A stretch of 64,000 bases of DNA from assembly GCF_014750655.1 (NCBI RefSeq), contig NZ_JABBXD010000008.1, forward strand, positions 123,230 to 187,229, given 5' to 3'. The notes under the pieces are model-generated. The model did not search any database. It worked only from the letters and a program-made list of their open reading frames with translations, and was not told the DNA's origin. Positions 1 to 9,353 of the stretch are shown here, piece after piece; the first letter of the stretch is position 1; each line of letters begins with the position of its first letter. Made by a program: the position numbers and the translations under genes. The stretch is from Salinimonas profundi (GTDB lineage: Bacteria; Pseudomonadota; Gammaproteobacteria; Enterobacterales; Alteromonadaceae).

Positions 1-1
1 T

Positions 2-724
2 CGTGACAATGTCGGTGAAGAACTGGGTGTTCGCTGGGGCATCACTGATCGCGGTTCTGATGCGGCTGTATCGGGGTCACTGGAAGGTGCTGATACTGCC
101 ATCGGTGGTGGCGTGCCTGGCATAGACAGCCGACTGAATGTCAACCTGCCCGTTGCGGCTGCAGGTGCCGGTCGTATCGGTTTTCAGGTAGCCAGTCTGG
201 TAGATGGCACCATTTTGGATCTGGAGCTTTCGGCACTGGAATCTGAGAATAAAGGTGAAATTATTGCCAGCCCGCGTATTACCGTAGCGAACCAGCGTGA
301 AGCCTATATTGAACAGGGTACGGAAATTCCGTATGTACAGGCTACCTCGTCTGGCGCAACCTCTGTAGAGTTCAAAAAAGCCGTATTAAGCTTAAAAGTA
401 ACGCCACATATCACACCAGATAACCGCGTTATCCTGGATCTAGTTGTTACTCAGGATACGCGGGGTGAAACCGTATCAACGTCTACAGGCCCAGCGGTGG
501 CCATTGATACCCAGGAGATAAAAACACAGGTTCTGGTGGAAAACGGCGAAACGGTTGTGCTGGGTGGTATTTTCCAGCAACTGAATACCGATGATATATC
601 GAAAGTCCCATTATTCGGCGACCTGCCAGTGGTAGGTAACCTGTTCAAGAAAAGTTCTGAGATTTATCAAAAGCGTGAACTGCTTATCTTCGTGACACCC
701 AAAATCGTCACCGAGACACTTTAA
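2..724 (+). CDS. pilQ: Type IV pilus secretin PilQ, C-terminal part (partial at window start)
   Basis: This is the C-terminal secretin domain of PilQ, the outer-membrane ring through which the type IV pilus leaves the cell. The frame is open from base 2, so the gene begins before the window; a GTG at 113 is internal and is not the start. Secretin hallmarks are visible: a stretch on common ending of transmembrane strands (ENKGEIIASPRITVANQ), a GTEIPY segment, TPHITPDNRVILDL, and the terminal VPLFGDLPVVGNLFKK signature, followed by ELLIFVTPKIV. Position directly upstream of aroK-aroB-damX is the standard pilMNOPQ-aroKB arrangement of gammaproteobacteria. A terminator follows the stop, so aroK probably has its own promoter. 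Confidence 0.95.
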   Translation, partial: RDNVGEELGVRWGITDRGSDAAVSGSLEGADTAIGGGVPGIDSRLNVNLPVAAAGAGRIGFQVASLVDGTILDLELSALESENKGEIIASPRITVANQREAYIEQGTEIPYVQATSSGATSVEFKKAVLSLKVTPHITPDNRVILDLVVTQDTRGETVSTSTGPAVAIDTQEIKTQVLVENGETVVLGGIFQQLNTDDISKVPLFGDLPVVGNLFKKSSEIYQKRELLIFVTPKIVTETL

Positions 725-739
725 AACACGATAATGATT

Positions 740-767
740 AAAAAGGCGTCATGAGACGCCTTTTTTT
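740..767 (+). terminator. Rho-independent terminator after pilQ
   Basis: The stem GGCGTC/GACGCC, extended by A4/T4 pairs, has an ATGA loop and is followed by seven T residues. It lies 16 bases after the pilQ stop. Confidence 0.9.
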
Positions 768-992
768 ATGAATAAACGCTCCCTAACCCGCTGTTTTTCA
801 AGCCTGCCGATTAAAACAACAACAAAACTTGCATCAGGACAGATGAAACTGAGATAATCCCGCTCTCGAAAATTAAGCGAGGTTCTAGAGTGGTGCTTAT
901 AAATCGAGATTTTAAGCACGCGTAAATGGGTAGGCTGAGAAGGTAAGAGACGCGCCGCCCTTAACATAATGAAAGTTGTGATATAAGCAAAT

Positions 993-1511
993 ATGGCTGA
1001 AAAACGTAATATCTTTTTGGTTGGCCCAATGGGTGCTGGCAAAAGTACCATTGGCAGACATCTGGCAGACGAACTTCACCTTGAATTTTTTGACTCGGAT
1101 CAGGAAATCGAACGCCGCACTGGCGCTGACATTGCGTGGATTTTCGATTTAGAGGGTGAGGAAGGCTTTCGCAAACGCGAAGAAAACGTCATTTACGATC
1201 TTACCGACAAGCAGGGTATTGTGCTGGCAACCGGTGGCGGTTCAGTGATGAATAAAGACGTACGTAACCGTCTTTCTGCACGGGGTATCGTTGTATACCT
1301 GCAGACCACAATTGATAAACAGGTTGCTCGTACACAGCGTGACAAGCGCAGACCGCTACTCCAGCATGGAGAGCCTGAGACTGTACTTCGCGAGCTGGCC
1401 GAAGTGCGCAATCCGCTTTATGAAGAAGTCGCGGATTATGTTATCGATACAGATGACCAGTCTGCACGTGCGGTAGCTAACCAGATTGTCAGTAAAATCG
1501 ATTTGTTTTAA
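993..1511 (+). CDS. aroK: Shikimate kinase
   Basis: This cytoplasmic enzyme phosphorylates shikimate to shikimate 3-phosphate with ATP, in the chorismate pathway. The 172 residues match the usual AroK length. The P-loop GPMGAGKS is at residues 11-18, the DSD motif (D34, D36) binds Mg and shikimate, R60 sits at the shikimate site, and ATGGG lies at 79-83. The lid region RDKRRPLL is also present. It is 21 bases upstream of aroB and probably cotranscribed with it. The ATG start has only a weak Shine-Dalgarno sequence, but the N-terminus aligns with family members. Confidence 0.97.
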   Translation: MAEKRNIFLVGPMGAGKSTIGRHLADELHLEFFDSDQEIERRTGADIAWIFDLEGEEGFRKREENVIYDLTDKQGIVLATGGGSVMNKDVRNRLSARGIVVYLQTTIDKQVARTQRDKRRPLLQHGEPETVLRELAEVRNPLYEEVADYVIDTDDQSARAVANQIVSKIDLF

Positions 1512-1532
1512 TTAACATCAGGAGTTGCGCTC

Positions 1533-2603
1533 ATGTCGACGTTAACGGTGGATTTAAACGAGCGTAGTTATCCCATTGAAATAAAAGCCGGTCTGCTTGC
1601 GCAGACTGGCTTTTTTATGCCCTATATAAAAGGGCCGATGGCAGTGATCGTCACCAACGAGACCGTAGCGCCTTTATATCTGGATAAGGTTATCGCTGCC
1701 TGCGGCGATAAACAGGTTGAAACCATCGTTATCCCTGATGGTGAGCAATACAAGTCGCTGGCGCAGTATGAACATATCATGACGCGCCTGCTTGAACTTA
1801 ATGCAGCCCGTGATACGACACTTGTCGCGTTGGGCGGCGGTGTTGTGGGTGATTTGTGTGGCTTTGTTGCCAGTACCTATCAACGTGGCATTCCCTTTAT
1901 TCAGGTTCCGACGACCCTGTTGTCGCAAGTAGACTCGTCCGTAGGCGGCAAAACAGCTGTTAATCACCCGTTGGGTAAGAATATGATTGGCGCGTTTTAT
2001 CAACCAGTGCTGGTCGCGATTGACGTTAACACGCTGCAAAGTCTTCCCCCCAGAGAGTTTGCTGCGGGCATGGCAGAGGTCATCAAATACGGCATCATCT
2101 ATGATGCTGACTTTTTCTCACATCTTGAGCAAAAGGTCAGTGCACTTCGCTCGCTCAATGAAGAAGCGCTTATAGAGGTCATCTACCGGTGCTGCGCAAT
2201 AAAAGCCGAGGTCGTCGCGCAGGATGAGCGCGAGGGTGGTTTGCGCGCTATTTTGAATCTGGGTCATACATTCGGACATGCCATAGAGGCTGAGCAGGGT
2301 TATGGCAACTGGCTTCACGGCGAAGCTGTTGCAGCAGGCATGGTGATGGCCTGTCAGGCGGCAGAGCAATTAGACTGGCTGAACGCCGCACAAACGGAGC
2401 GCGTCAGACAATTAATCGCTGCTTTCTCCTTGCCTGTGAAAGGGCCTGATTCGATGCATATTGATGCCTATCTGCCTCATATGCGTAGAGATAAAAAGGT
2501 AGAGGCCGGTCAACTTCGCTTCGTTATTCCAACGACTATTGGAAAGGCAGTGGTGACGCAGCAAGTCACACAGCAAATGTTAGAAGACATACTGGGCCGT
2601 TAA
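1533..2603 (+). CDS. aroB: 3-Dehydroquinate synthase
   Basis: AroB converts DAHP to 3-dehydroquinate, the second step of the shikimate pathway, using NAD and zinc. The 356-residue protein has the NAD-binding segments PDGEQYKS (near 68-75) and GGGVVGD (101-107). The zinc ligands E182, H245 (in NLGHTFGHA) and H262 are spaced exactly as in the E. coli enzyme. The start is supported by AGGAG at 1520-1524, eight bases before the ATG. It follows aroK closely and precedes damX by about 90 bases. Confidence 0.97.
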   Translation: MSTLTVDLNERSYPIEIKAGLLAQTGFFMPYIKGPMAVIVTNETVAPLYLDKVIAACGDKQVETIVIPDGEQYKSLAQYEHIMTRLLELNAARDTTLVALGGGVVGDLCGFVASTYQRGIPFIQVPTTLLSQVDSSVGGKTAVNHPLGKNMIGAFYQPVLVAIDVNTLQSLPPREFAAGMAEVIKYGIIYDADFFSHLEQKVSALRSLNEEALIEVIYRCCAIKAEVVAQDEREGGLRAILNLGHTFGHAIEAEQGYGNWLHGEAVAAGMVMACQAAEQLDWLNAAQTERVRQLIAAFSLPVKGPDSMHIDAYLPHMRRDKKVEAGQLRFVIPTTIGKAVVTQQVTQQMLEDILGR

Positions 2604-2695
2604 TCGTTGTCGATAATTCCCCTTCCTGGTAAATGCTGATTACATGCAACAGGAAACCGGGCAGTTATCGACAGGCAAGTCTTTAGGGAGCGCGC

Positions 2696-4168
2696 GTGCA
2701 ATCACCACTGCATGAACGACTGGAGTATCTGGTAACCTATTCCTCTCAGCTGATTTTTGTCAGCGGAGACTCTGTTGCCCAGCAGCAAAAGACTCTCGAT
2801 GCCTTCGTTTTTAATCAAAACGACGATACGGACATTGCCTACCTGACAGCAAAACCTACTCTCGAACTTCATGATTATCGTAGACTGCTGTGTCAGCAAT
2901 TACTGGGGCAACAAGTGGGAAGTTACGTTCGCCCACTTAATGAGCTGATGGCCGATTTAAATCAGCATCATGGTCCTGTCCTGATTACCATTACTCAGGC
3001 CGAGCATATGCCAGATGCACTACTTCAGGAGTTATGGGATCTGGTTTTACAAAGCCGGTTTGCCAGCAACAAACAACACCTCAATGTTCTGTTGTTTGGT
3101 CAGTCGGACTGGGCAGAACAGGCAAAACAGTGGCTTCCGGCCAAGAACACCAATACGCCCTTACTTATCTCCAGTCAGTCAGTCATGGCCCAACAGGTGG
3201 GTTCTGAGCTGGACCAGCTTATCAGCCAGCGCCGCCAGGCATTTCAGGCCAGACTGGATGAACGTAGCGCCGCACAGCACACGGTTTCACAAAACCGGTT
3301 GAAGTCTCCCTGGTTCTGGGGCATTGCCGTTTTGCTTTTCTTATTGTGTTTCACTGCACTCATCGCCTGGCAATATTCCAGCGAGCTGGAAGCATTATTT
3401 TCACCGATAGAAAAGGAAGCCGCAGAGGATAAAGCCCCCTTACCCACACCCGGTAGTGCTTACCGCGAGTTGGTCGAACAACAACCGGCGGATGTAAATG
3501 ATGAAACATTGAACAAAGCGGATTCATCCGAATCGATACCGGAAGCTGGCAAATCACAAGCTGACACGTCTTCGGCTACGACTGATGATGTCACAAGCGC
3601 GCAAGCCAGAATTACCGACTGGCAAAGTGCCGTGCAGCAGATGAACGAAAAGCGCATGAGCCGGGATAATGAGGTGTCCGCCGCCCAGGATAACACCGTC
3701 AAAGAAAAACCGAGCGATGTAGAGGCCGACGTTAAACCTGTGCCTGTTATCGATGCAGAGTTTGCCACATCAATGATTCAACGGGCTCGCGAAGCAAATA
3801 CAGCGATTACTGCGAATACAGCGAATACAACTGCACCAGAATCGAAAACAGACGCGTCAGATACCCTGGATAACCAGACACTTTTATCACTGCTCACCCC
3901 TAAGGACTATGTTATTCAACTTGCTGGACTGAAAGATGCGCCGCTTCTGCGCGACTTTATCAATGACCACAAGCTTGAGGACAAAGTATGGATATATCAG
4001 ACACAGCGATATGGTGGGCCCTGGTACGTACTGTTATTTAAACAGCCATTTGGCTCAGTTACCGAGGCACGTCAGGCGATGTCGCTGTTGCCGGAATATC
4101 CCGGAAAAAGTAATGCCTTTGTTAAAGCCGCAGACCAGGTACTTGCTGAAATAAAGGACAACTCCTAG
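2696..4168 (+). CDS. damX: DamX-like SPOR-domain membrane protein
   Basis: This is a single-pass inner-membrane protein with a large N-terminal cytoplasmic part, one transmembrane helix at about residues 206-225, a low-complexity acidic and Ala-rich linker, and a C-terminal SPOR domain at about 408-485 that would bind denuded peptidoglycan at the division septum. The N-terminal 200 residues resemble a degenerate ATPase fold, as in DamX of other gammaproteobacteria; no clear Walker A is seen. The GTG start is set by AGGGAG at 2685-2690. Location after aroB and near dam is the E. coli order, although here a diguanylate cyclase gene comes between damX and dam. A short repeat (TANTANT) lies in the linker near 3805-3830. 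Confidence 0.85.
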   Translation: MQSPLHERLEYLVTYSSQLIFVSGDSVAQQQKTLDAFVFNQNDDTDIAYLTAKPTLELHDYRRLLCQQLLGQQVGSYVRPLNELMADLNQHHGPVLITITQAEHMPDALLQELWDLVLQSRFASNKQHLNVLLFGQSDWAEQAKQWLPAKNTNTPLLISSQSVMAQQVGSELDQLISQRRQAFQARLDERSAAQHTVSQNRLKSPWFWGIAVLLFLLCFTALIAWQYSSELEALFSPIEKEAAEDKAPLPTPGSAYRELVEQQPADVNDETLNKADSSESIPEAGKSQADTSSATTDDVTSAQARITDWQSAVQQMNEKRMSRDNEVSAAQDNTVKEKPSDVEADVKPVPVIDAEFATSMIQRAREANTAITANTANTTAPESKTDASDTLDNQTLLSLLTPKDYVIQLAGLKDAPLLRDFINDHKLEDKVWIYQTQRYGGPWYVLLFKQPFGSVTEARQAMSLLPEYPGKSNAFVKAADQVLAEIKDNS

Positions 4169-4348
4169 CCTTTCCTTTTTCTTACTTTACAAATGCTTGC
4201 CCCCTCGTACGGTTTGATTTGCAGAAAACATGATCAAACAACAATAGCCTAATGTATAAGTACTATCTCATTAACCCGGCTATCTCACAGATGTTGAAAA
4301 CATTGTTTGGGAAAATTCAGGAATGTCCCGATTTAGACAATTAACCTC

Positions 4349-5809
4349 ATGCAAAAATATTCTCAATTAATTACACGCCCCGGTAAGATGCAATATGGCA
4401 TCCTGATTATTCTGGCGATCACTGTGCTTGGTGGTTCGGCGTGGGCTTTGGTTAAGGCACAGCAGCCGGGTGCACAATCAATTGGTTTTCTTGGTGCTTA
4501 CGGTACTGCAATTTTTATTCTGGAAGCTATCTCAGCCATTTTACTTTATGCACATTTTCGTCGCACGGGCATGCTGACATTTGGCATTTTATCTATGGCG
4601 TATTTGTGGGTCGCGTTACTGGCACCGTTTCAGGTCGGACTTCTCACCGATAACCTGGAAACATTTTCACTCATAACCGCTTCTACCGGTGATGCAGCAT
4701 GGCTTTGGATTGCCTGGCACTTAGGCTTTCCCATCATTATTACGGCGGGTATGCTGGTCGATGGCTCCTACCCTATTGTTACCAAACGGGTCTGGCGATG
4801 GACACTTGCGCTTTTCGGCACAGAGCTCTTGGTTATTGGTGGTATCATTGCCGCCACGCTTCTGTCATGGGTTGAGCTCCCCCCGTTGATTTCAGAAAGT
4901 CGTGCTTATTCTGATTCTTTATCTCTTATCTATGGCCCGGCGGTGATGTTTTGTTGCGCACTGGCCCTCACCGTTGTTGTCGTAAAAGGTAAGTTCGAGA
5001 ATGAGATTTATGCCTGGTTGTCGCTGGCTATGCTTGCTGCATTGTGCGAGGCCATCCTGTCAATATATTCCGGTGCCAGGTTTAGCTACGGCTGGTATGC
5101 CGCCAGGGTCCTGAGCCTTGTGTCATCGGCAGCCGTAGTCGTCAGCTTACTAATAGAAAATATTCACCTGCAACACAAGGTAGTTAAACAAAACCAGACA
5201 CTGAAGCGAATGGCGACAATGGACGAATTGTCTGGCCTATCAAATCGCCGGGAACTGGATGAACGTCTCAAAGCTGAGATTAAACGGGCGATGCGCGACA
5301 GAACCACAATCAGTATGATTCTGCTGGATATCGATAAATTCAAACAGTTTAATGATACCCACGGCCATCTGATTGGGGATCTGTGTTTAAAGCATGTCGC
5401 TAAATGTTTACAAAGAAACATTCTGCGCCATACTGATTTAGCCGCGCGTTATGGTGGCGAAGAGTTTGCTATTCTGTTGCCTAATACCAGTGAGAATGAC
5501 GCATTTGATTTGGCTGAACACATTCGCAAAACTATCGCCTACTCACCCATCGTGATGGAAGATGGCAAAATGTTATCCGTCACCGCCAGCTTCGGTATTG
5601 CGTCGCTCGTTCCCAGTCAGGCAGAAGATGTCACAGAACTGTTGAGCATTGCTGATGCTTCCTTGTACAGCGCAAAAAGAGCGGGACGAAATTGCGTACA
5701 GCGCCCTTCCCAGTCATGGCACGCCAGTCGCGATGCGCTGGAAAAGAAAGTCTCTTCCAACACCCACTACCTGCGTGGAAGAACCGTGCAATCAGGACAT
5801 AAACGCTAG
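4349..5809 (+). CDS. Membrane diguanylate cyclase (MASE4-like sensor plus GGDEF)
   Basis: The 486-residue protein has about seven or eight hydrophobic segments in residues 15-270, resembling the MASE4 membrane sensor, then a short coiled linker and a GGDEF domain. The active-site motif is GGEEF at 369-373, with the upstream inhibitory-site motif RHTD at 360-363, five residues before it, so the enzyme should make c-di-GMP and be product-inhibited. The family link to MASE4 is by recognition of the TGDAAWLWIAWHLGFP region and is less certain than the GGDEF call. It stands between damX and dam with about 200 bases of non-coding sequence on either side, so it is probably a separate transcription unit inserted into an otherwise conserved block. 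Confidence 0.9.
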   Translation: MQKYSQLITRPGKMQYGILIILAITVLGGSAWALVKAQQPGAQSIGFLGAYGTAIFILEAISAILLYAHFRRTGMLTFGILSMAYLWVALLAPFQVGLLTDNLETFSLITASTGDAAWLWIAWHLGFPIIITAGMLVDGSYPIVTKRVWRWTLALFGTELLVIGGIIAATLLSWVELPPLISESRAYSDSLSLIYGPAVMFCCALALTVVVVKGKFENEIYAWLSLAMLAALCEAILSIYSGARFSYGWYAARVLSLVSSAAVVVSLLIENIHLQHKVVKQNQTLKRMATMDELSGLSNRRELDERLKAEIKRAMRDRTTISMILLDIDKFKQFNDTHGHLIGDLCLKHVAKCLQRNILRHTDLAARYGGEEFAILLPNTSENDAFDLAEHIRKTIAYSPIVMEDGKMLSVTASFGIASLVPSQAEDVTELLSIADASLYSAKRAGRNCVQRPSQSWHASRDALEKKVSSNTHYLRGRTVQSGHKR

Positions 5810-6017
5810 CATTACAATCACAAATAATGGCTATTTTGCTGATAGTTCGTATTGTTGGTTGTCGCGATCGATGATGCCGGATACAATCACTTAACTGGGT
5901 ATTGTGTTGGTCTGCTTCGTCTGACTTTTTAGCGCTACACCTGCCAAATAATAACAGTCCATATCAAATTGAAGCACACCTGTAGCTTCGACTGCGTGTA
6001 GGTATTAATCAATCAGC

Positions 6018-6860
6018 ATGACGCAAAAGAAAAACCGGGCCTTTTTGAAGTGGGCCGGGGGTAAGTACAGTCTGGTAGAGCACATTAATGCGAAGTTACC
6101 GCAAGCTAACAAACTCATAGAGCCTTTTGTTGGTGCTGGCTCGGTGTTTTTAAATACCGACTACAAGCGGTATCTGCTCAACGACATTAATCCTGATCTG
6201 ATTAACCTGTATAACTTGCTCAAAGCCCAACCAGATGCACTGGTATTTGATACCCAGCGTTATTTCACTGCAGCTTACAATTGTGAAGATGCGTACTACG
6301 CTCTGCGGGAAGAATTTAACCATACCAGTGATGAATATCATCGCGCGGTACTCTTCGTCTACCTGAACCGTCACGGTTATAATGGGTTGTGTCGGTACAG
6401 CCTGGGCGGCAGGTTTAACGTTCCATTCGGACGCTACAAAAAACCTTATTTCCCGGCGGAAGAAATGTACCGGTTTGCTGAGAAAGCACAACAAGCCACC
6501 TTTACCTGTCTGCCCTTTGAAAAAGTGTTTTCCCGGGCACGCAAGGGCAATGTTATTTATTGCGACCCGCCCTATGCCCCCATCAGTAAGACAGCCGCAT
6601 TCACAAGTTATGCTACCCGTGGGTTTGGCATGGATGCGCAATCAAAGCTGGCATCGCTGGCGCACAAAACCTCAACACGGCGGGGCATACCTGTTTTGAT
6701 TTCCAATCATGACTTACCGGTTATCAGAACAATGTATCAGGGCGCATCAATCTCGATGCTGTCGGTAAAACGCTCTATCAGTCAAAAGGGTGCGTTACGC
6801 AAACCAGCAGCCGAGGTTCTGGCTTATTTTTCGCCCCCCGATATGGCTCGTGCACTCTGA
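6018..6860 (+). CDS. dam: DNA adenine methyltransferase (GATC)
   Basis: Dam methylates adenine in GATC and sets strand identity for mismatch repair and replication timing. The 280 residues are close to E. coli Dam (278). The S-adenosylmethionine site FLKWAGGK is at 9-16, EPFVGAGS at 35-42, and the catalytic DPPY at 183-186. The start ATG at 6018 has no strong Shine-Dalgarno sequence, but its MTQKKNRAFLKWAGGK N-terminus is typical. Its place near damX and rpe is conserved in gammaproteobacteria. Confidence 0.96.
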   Translation: MTQKKNRAFLKWAGGKYSLVEHINAKLPQANKLIEPFVGAGSVFLNTDYKRYLLNDINPDLINLYNLLKAQPDALVFDTQRYFTAAYNCEDAYYALREEFNHTSDEYHRAVLFVYLNRHGYNGLCRYSLGGRFNVPFGRYKKPYFPAEEMYRFAEKAQQATFTCLPFEKVFSRARKGNVIYCDPPYAPISKTAAFTSYATRGFGMDAQSKLASLAHKTSTRRGIPVLISNHDLPVIRTMYQGASISMLSVKRSISQKGALRKPAAEVLAYFSPPDMARAL

Positions 6861-6867
6861 TCAATAA

Positions 6868-7113
6868 CTATTCGCTGGTGATGAAGAGAACCAGCGCCAT
6901 CAACCCTCCCACCAGCAACGCCGTAACGATAATACCGGTGATAATGTAAGGAAGGGGTGACTTTTCTGAGAAATCCCGTTGATAGTTTTGCTGACTTTGC
7001 ACGCCAAAGGCGCTCGCCAGGACACTTAAAATCACTGAGATAATTCGTGGACGCGATTTGTCTGACTGACTAATTGCCCTGACCAGAAAAACGGCCATCT
7101 GATTCGCCGCCAT
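6868..7113 (-). CDS. Small membrane protein, DUF2970 family
   Basis: This 81-residue protein carries the DUF2970 pattern: a segment SVLASAFGVQS followed by YQRDF and a single C-terminal hydrophobic helix (about residues 57-77). Function is unknown. A longer reading frame extends upstream to 7218, but I chose the ATG at 7113 because GGAG lies seven bases before it and the longer N-terminus overlaps the neighbouring gene. The start lies inside the end of the upstream minus-strand ORF (44-base overlap), suggesting translational coupling. Confidence 0.75.
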   Translation of the reverse strand: MAANQMAVFLVRAISQSDKSRPRIISVILSVLASAFGVQSQQNYQRDFSEKSPLPYIITGIIVTALLVGGLMALVLFITSE

Positions 7114-7360
7114 AGAGAAGCTCCAACAAATCGAAGAAGTGGAACTGAAAAGAAAGTGATTTGCCGGAAGCCCAAGCTCGCCAGCTAATCTGCATTTGTG
7201 ACCCGCACTCGCTATCAACCTGCTCAGTATTCATACCTGCGGTGATTTTCTGACGGCATTGCTCTGCCTGATCCAGCGCACTGACAGAGGCTAACATCCA
7301 TAAACCTGCTGTTACACTTCCCAGAGCAGCCAGCGTTTTTACCTTTTCCCTGATAAACAT
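7070..7360 (-). CDS. Small predicted exported protein, unknown
   Basis: The 96-residue product begins with a Sec-type signal: a basic start (MFIREKVK), a hydrophobic core, and a likely cleavage after SVSA near residue 28. The mature part has two cysteines (in EQCRQK and DSECGS), compatible with a disulfide. I recognise no family. The ATG follows a weak GAG-type ribosome site. Its 3' end overlaps the DUF2970 gene, so the two are probably one unit. It could be a real secreted protein or a poorly conserved ORF; the signal peptide and the coupling favour the former. Confidence 0.55.
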   Translation of the reverse strand: MFIREKVKTLAALGSVTAGLWMLASVSALDQAEQCRQKITAGMNTEQVDSECGSQMQISWRAWASGKSLSFQFHFFDLLELLYGGESDGRFSGQGN

Positions 7361-7437
7361 GATGGGCTCGTAGACTAAAATTTAACCTCATTATAATACG
7401 CTGGCAAAAATGAACAAGCTGATCTTTTGTTCGAATA

Positions 7438-7476
7438 CAAAAAAAGCCGGTGTGCAGAATCTCTGCTCACCGACTT
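7438..7476 (-). terminator. Rho-independent terminator for the Gcw_chp gene
   Basis: Read on the minus strand, a long stem (AAG.CGGTG.GCAGA pairing with TCTGC.CACCG.CTT, two single mismatches) is followed by a run of seven or eight T residues. It lies just beyond the stop at 7492. Confidence 0.85.
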
Positions 7477-7491
7477 GCTGGTAAAGCTTGG

Positions 7492-8220
7492 TTAAAGCTG
7501 GAAGTCTATCGCGTACGAGACAACAAATTTAATCTCGTCATTGTCATACGCGCCGCCTGCTGCCGGCTCATCAGAGTCCATATCGGTACCGGTAATGGCA
7601 AAGCCAAACCCATCTTTAGACAACGACACAGCCCAGTCAACATAGCTATCGGTTAAACCGTTGAATGCTTCAGCGAAATCACCTTGATGATGACCCACAT
7701 GTAAGCCTAGTTCAGTACCGTTCATGATCGGCATCGCGTAATCCAATGAGACATAGGTAGCTTTACCAAATCCGAAATCCTGACCAGGCGCTTCATCAGC
7801 TTCTGTATTGGCCAGAACATAGAGACTCAGGCTCAGCGCATCGTAGCCGACTGTGCCGTAGATCTCCCCGAAATCAAATTCGGCTTCAGCATCATAATTG
7901 TAATAAAGATAACCGACATCATAAGTGAAGCCTTCTGCTTCACCTGCAAAGCCTGCATACAGATCGTGCTCGTAAGAATACACATCATCCGCACCATACT
8001 GGACATTCGATGCCCAAGTGCCGGCATAAAAGCCACTTTCATGCGCATAGTCGATACCGCCCTGCACTGCAGCCTCATTGGTTGTCTGAGTGAGACCGCG
8101 CCAAATGTAGTTATTAGTGACGCTGACATTCGCCGTCAGTTCATCTGCATGGCTGGGGGCGGCCACCAAACCTGCGGCAATAAGACTGGCAACGACTGGT
8201 GCTAGCAATGACTTTCTCAT
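7492..8220 (-). CDS. Gcw_chp (TIGR02001) family outer-envelope protein
   Basis: The 242-residue protein has a clear signal peptide (MRKSLLAPVV... to SHA, about residue 25) and a mature part of alternating aromatic beta strands. The start of the mature domain, with TANVSVTNNYIWRGLTQT and GGIDYAHESGFYAGTWASN, matches the Gcw_chp family, predicted to form an outer-membrane beta-barrel of unknown function. The reading frame is open to 8340, but the ATG at 8220 is preferred: GGAGA lies about seven bases upstream and the signal peptide starts there. It is monocistronic and closed by its own terminator. Confidence 0.88.
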   Translation of the reverse strand: MRKSLLAPVVASLIAAGLVAAPSHADELTANVSVTNNYIWRGLTQTTNEAAVQGGIDYAHESGFYAGTWASNVQYGADDVYSYEHDLYAGFAGEAEGFTYDVGYLYYNYDAEAEFDFGEIYGTVGYDALSLSLYVLANTEADEAPGQDFGFGKATYVSLDYAMPIMNGTELGLHVGHHQGDFAEAFNGLTDSYVDWAVSLSKDGFGFAITGTDMDSDEPAAGGAYDNDEIKFVVSYAIDFQL

Positions 8221-8645
8221 GTGTGTTCTCCAAATTTCGATAAGTCGATAATAATTAAGTTTTTTCTGTCTATTTTTATTGTTGGCATGACTCAACGCAA
8301 AAGCGGTGCCCGTGCGTCGCAGAGATGGAGATTCCACCAAAAGAAATGCATAACTAGTTGTTTAAAATGAATAAATATTTTATTTATTCAGGGAGGATTT
8401 TGAGTTTTCAGCATGTATAAAAAGATGCTTATGCACCATAAGAAAGCAAGCTTTGTGCAACTGCACAAATTGTGCGCAAACCACCCGATTGAAGTGAAAG
8501 ATGTGGTAAATCTGCTTCTTACATGACGACATGGTGAAAATGCGGTAGTCTGTGACTCCTTTGCATGCCCCCTGAAAGCACGGCATCTGACCCCACTGTG
8601 CCGGTGCTGCGTATCAGGTCACGTTTGAGTACTGAGGAAAAAAGC
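8221..8645 (+). other. 425-base intergenic region between divergent Gcw_chp gene and rpe
   Basis: No convincing gene is present. The region must hold the promoters for the leftward Gcw_chp gene and the rightward rpe-trpS unit. Its middle is AT-rich, and the one clear structure is the 16-base perfect palindrome at 8453-8468, listed separately. Confidence 0.6.
8453..8468. promoter_or_regulatory. Perfect palindrome, candidate operator
   Basis: TTGTGCA-AC-TGCACAA is a perfect seven-base inverted repeat with a two-base centre. A related, imperfect half (TTGTGCGCAA) begins two bases later at 8470. The short arms and lack of a T run argue for a protein-binding site and not a terminator. The regulator is unknown; it could serve rpe, the Gcw_chp gene, or both. 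Confidence 0.4.
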
Positions 8646-9320
8646 ATGTCTGACTTTTTGATTGCACCATCTATCCTTTCTGCCGATTTTGCGCGTCTTG
8701 GCGAAGAGGTAGATGCTGTGCTCGCAGCAGGGGCTGATATTGTCCACTTTGATGTGATGGATAATCATTATGTGCCCAACCTGACTATTGGCCCGATGGT
8801 CTGCAAAGCGTTGCGGGACTATGGCGTTACTGCGCCCATCGATGTGCATCTGATGGTTGAGCCGGTAGACGACATGATAGAAAAGTTCGCCGAAGCCGGT
8901 GCCAGTTATATCAGTTTTCATCCTGAGGCGTCAGCCCACGTGGATCGCTCAATTCAGGCGATTATCGATGCGGGCTGTCAGCCAGGATTAGTCCTTAATC
9001 CAGCGACGCCGTTGCACTATCTTGATTACACGTTGGAGAAGCTGCATCACGTACTGATTATGTCAGTGAATCCGGGGTTTGGTGGGCAGCAGTTTCTGGA
9101 TTCAACTTATGATAAACTGCGCGACGTTAAACGCCGCATCGATCAAAGCGGCAAAAATATTCGAATTGAAATTGACGGTGGCGTAAAAGTGGATAACATT
9201 CGTGCCGTAGCTGAAGCTGGCGCAGACATGTTCGTCGCCGGTTCAGCCATTTTCAATGCGCCAGACTACAAGGCTGTTATCGATAAGATGCGCAACGAGC
9301 TAAGTCAGATAGCGCGATAA
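8646..9320 (+). CDS. rpe: Ribulose-phosphate 3-epimerase
   Basis: Rpe interconverts ribulose 5-phosphate and xylulose 5-phosphate in the pentose phosphate pathway. The TIM-barrel protein of 224 residues shows the metal-site motif VHFDVMD (H34, D36), the DVHLMV strand, the flexible-loop motif [10 protein letters not shown], and the second catalytic aspartate in IEIDGGV. The frame is open from 8565, but the ATG at 8646 gives the standard [15 protein letters not shown] start and has GAGG at 8634-8637. trpS follows after 33 bases. In E. coli gph lies between these two genes; here it is absent. Confidence 0.96.
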   Translation: MSDFLIAPSILSADFARLGEEVDAVLAAGADIVHFDVMDNHYVPNLTIGPMVCKALRDYGVTAPIDVHLMVEPVDDMIEKFAEAGASYISFHPEASAHVDRSIQAIIDAGCQPGLVLNPATPLHYLDYTLEKLHHVLIMSVNPGFGGQQFLDSTYDKLRDVKRRIDQSGKNIRIEIDGGVKVDNIRAVAEAGADMFVAGSAIFNAPDYKAVIDKMRNELSQIAR

Positions 9321-9353
9321 GTTTTATATTCTTTATTAGTGTCAGGAACCATC

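Noticed and set aside
3799..3832. Short direct repeat (GCGAATACA twice, related third copy) inside damX
   Set aside because: It only encodes the low-complexity linker and is too short and imperfect to be a separate element.
9339..9353. GTG at 9339 as the trpS start
   Set aside because: The ATG at 9354 has AGGAA at a proper distance and gives the family's normal N-terminus; starting at 9339 would place that ribosome site inside the gene.
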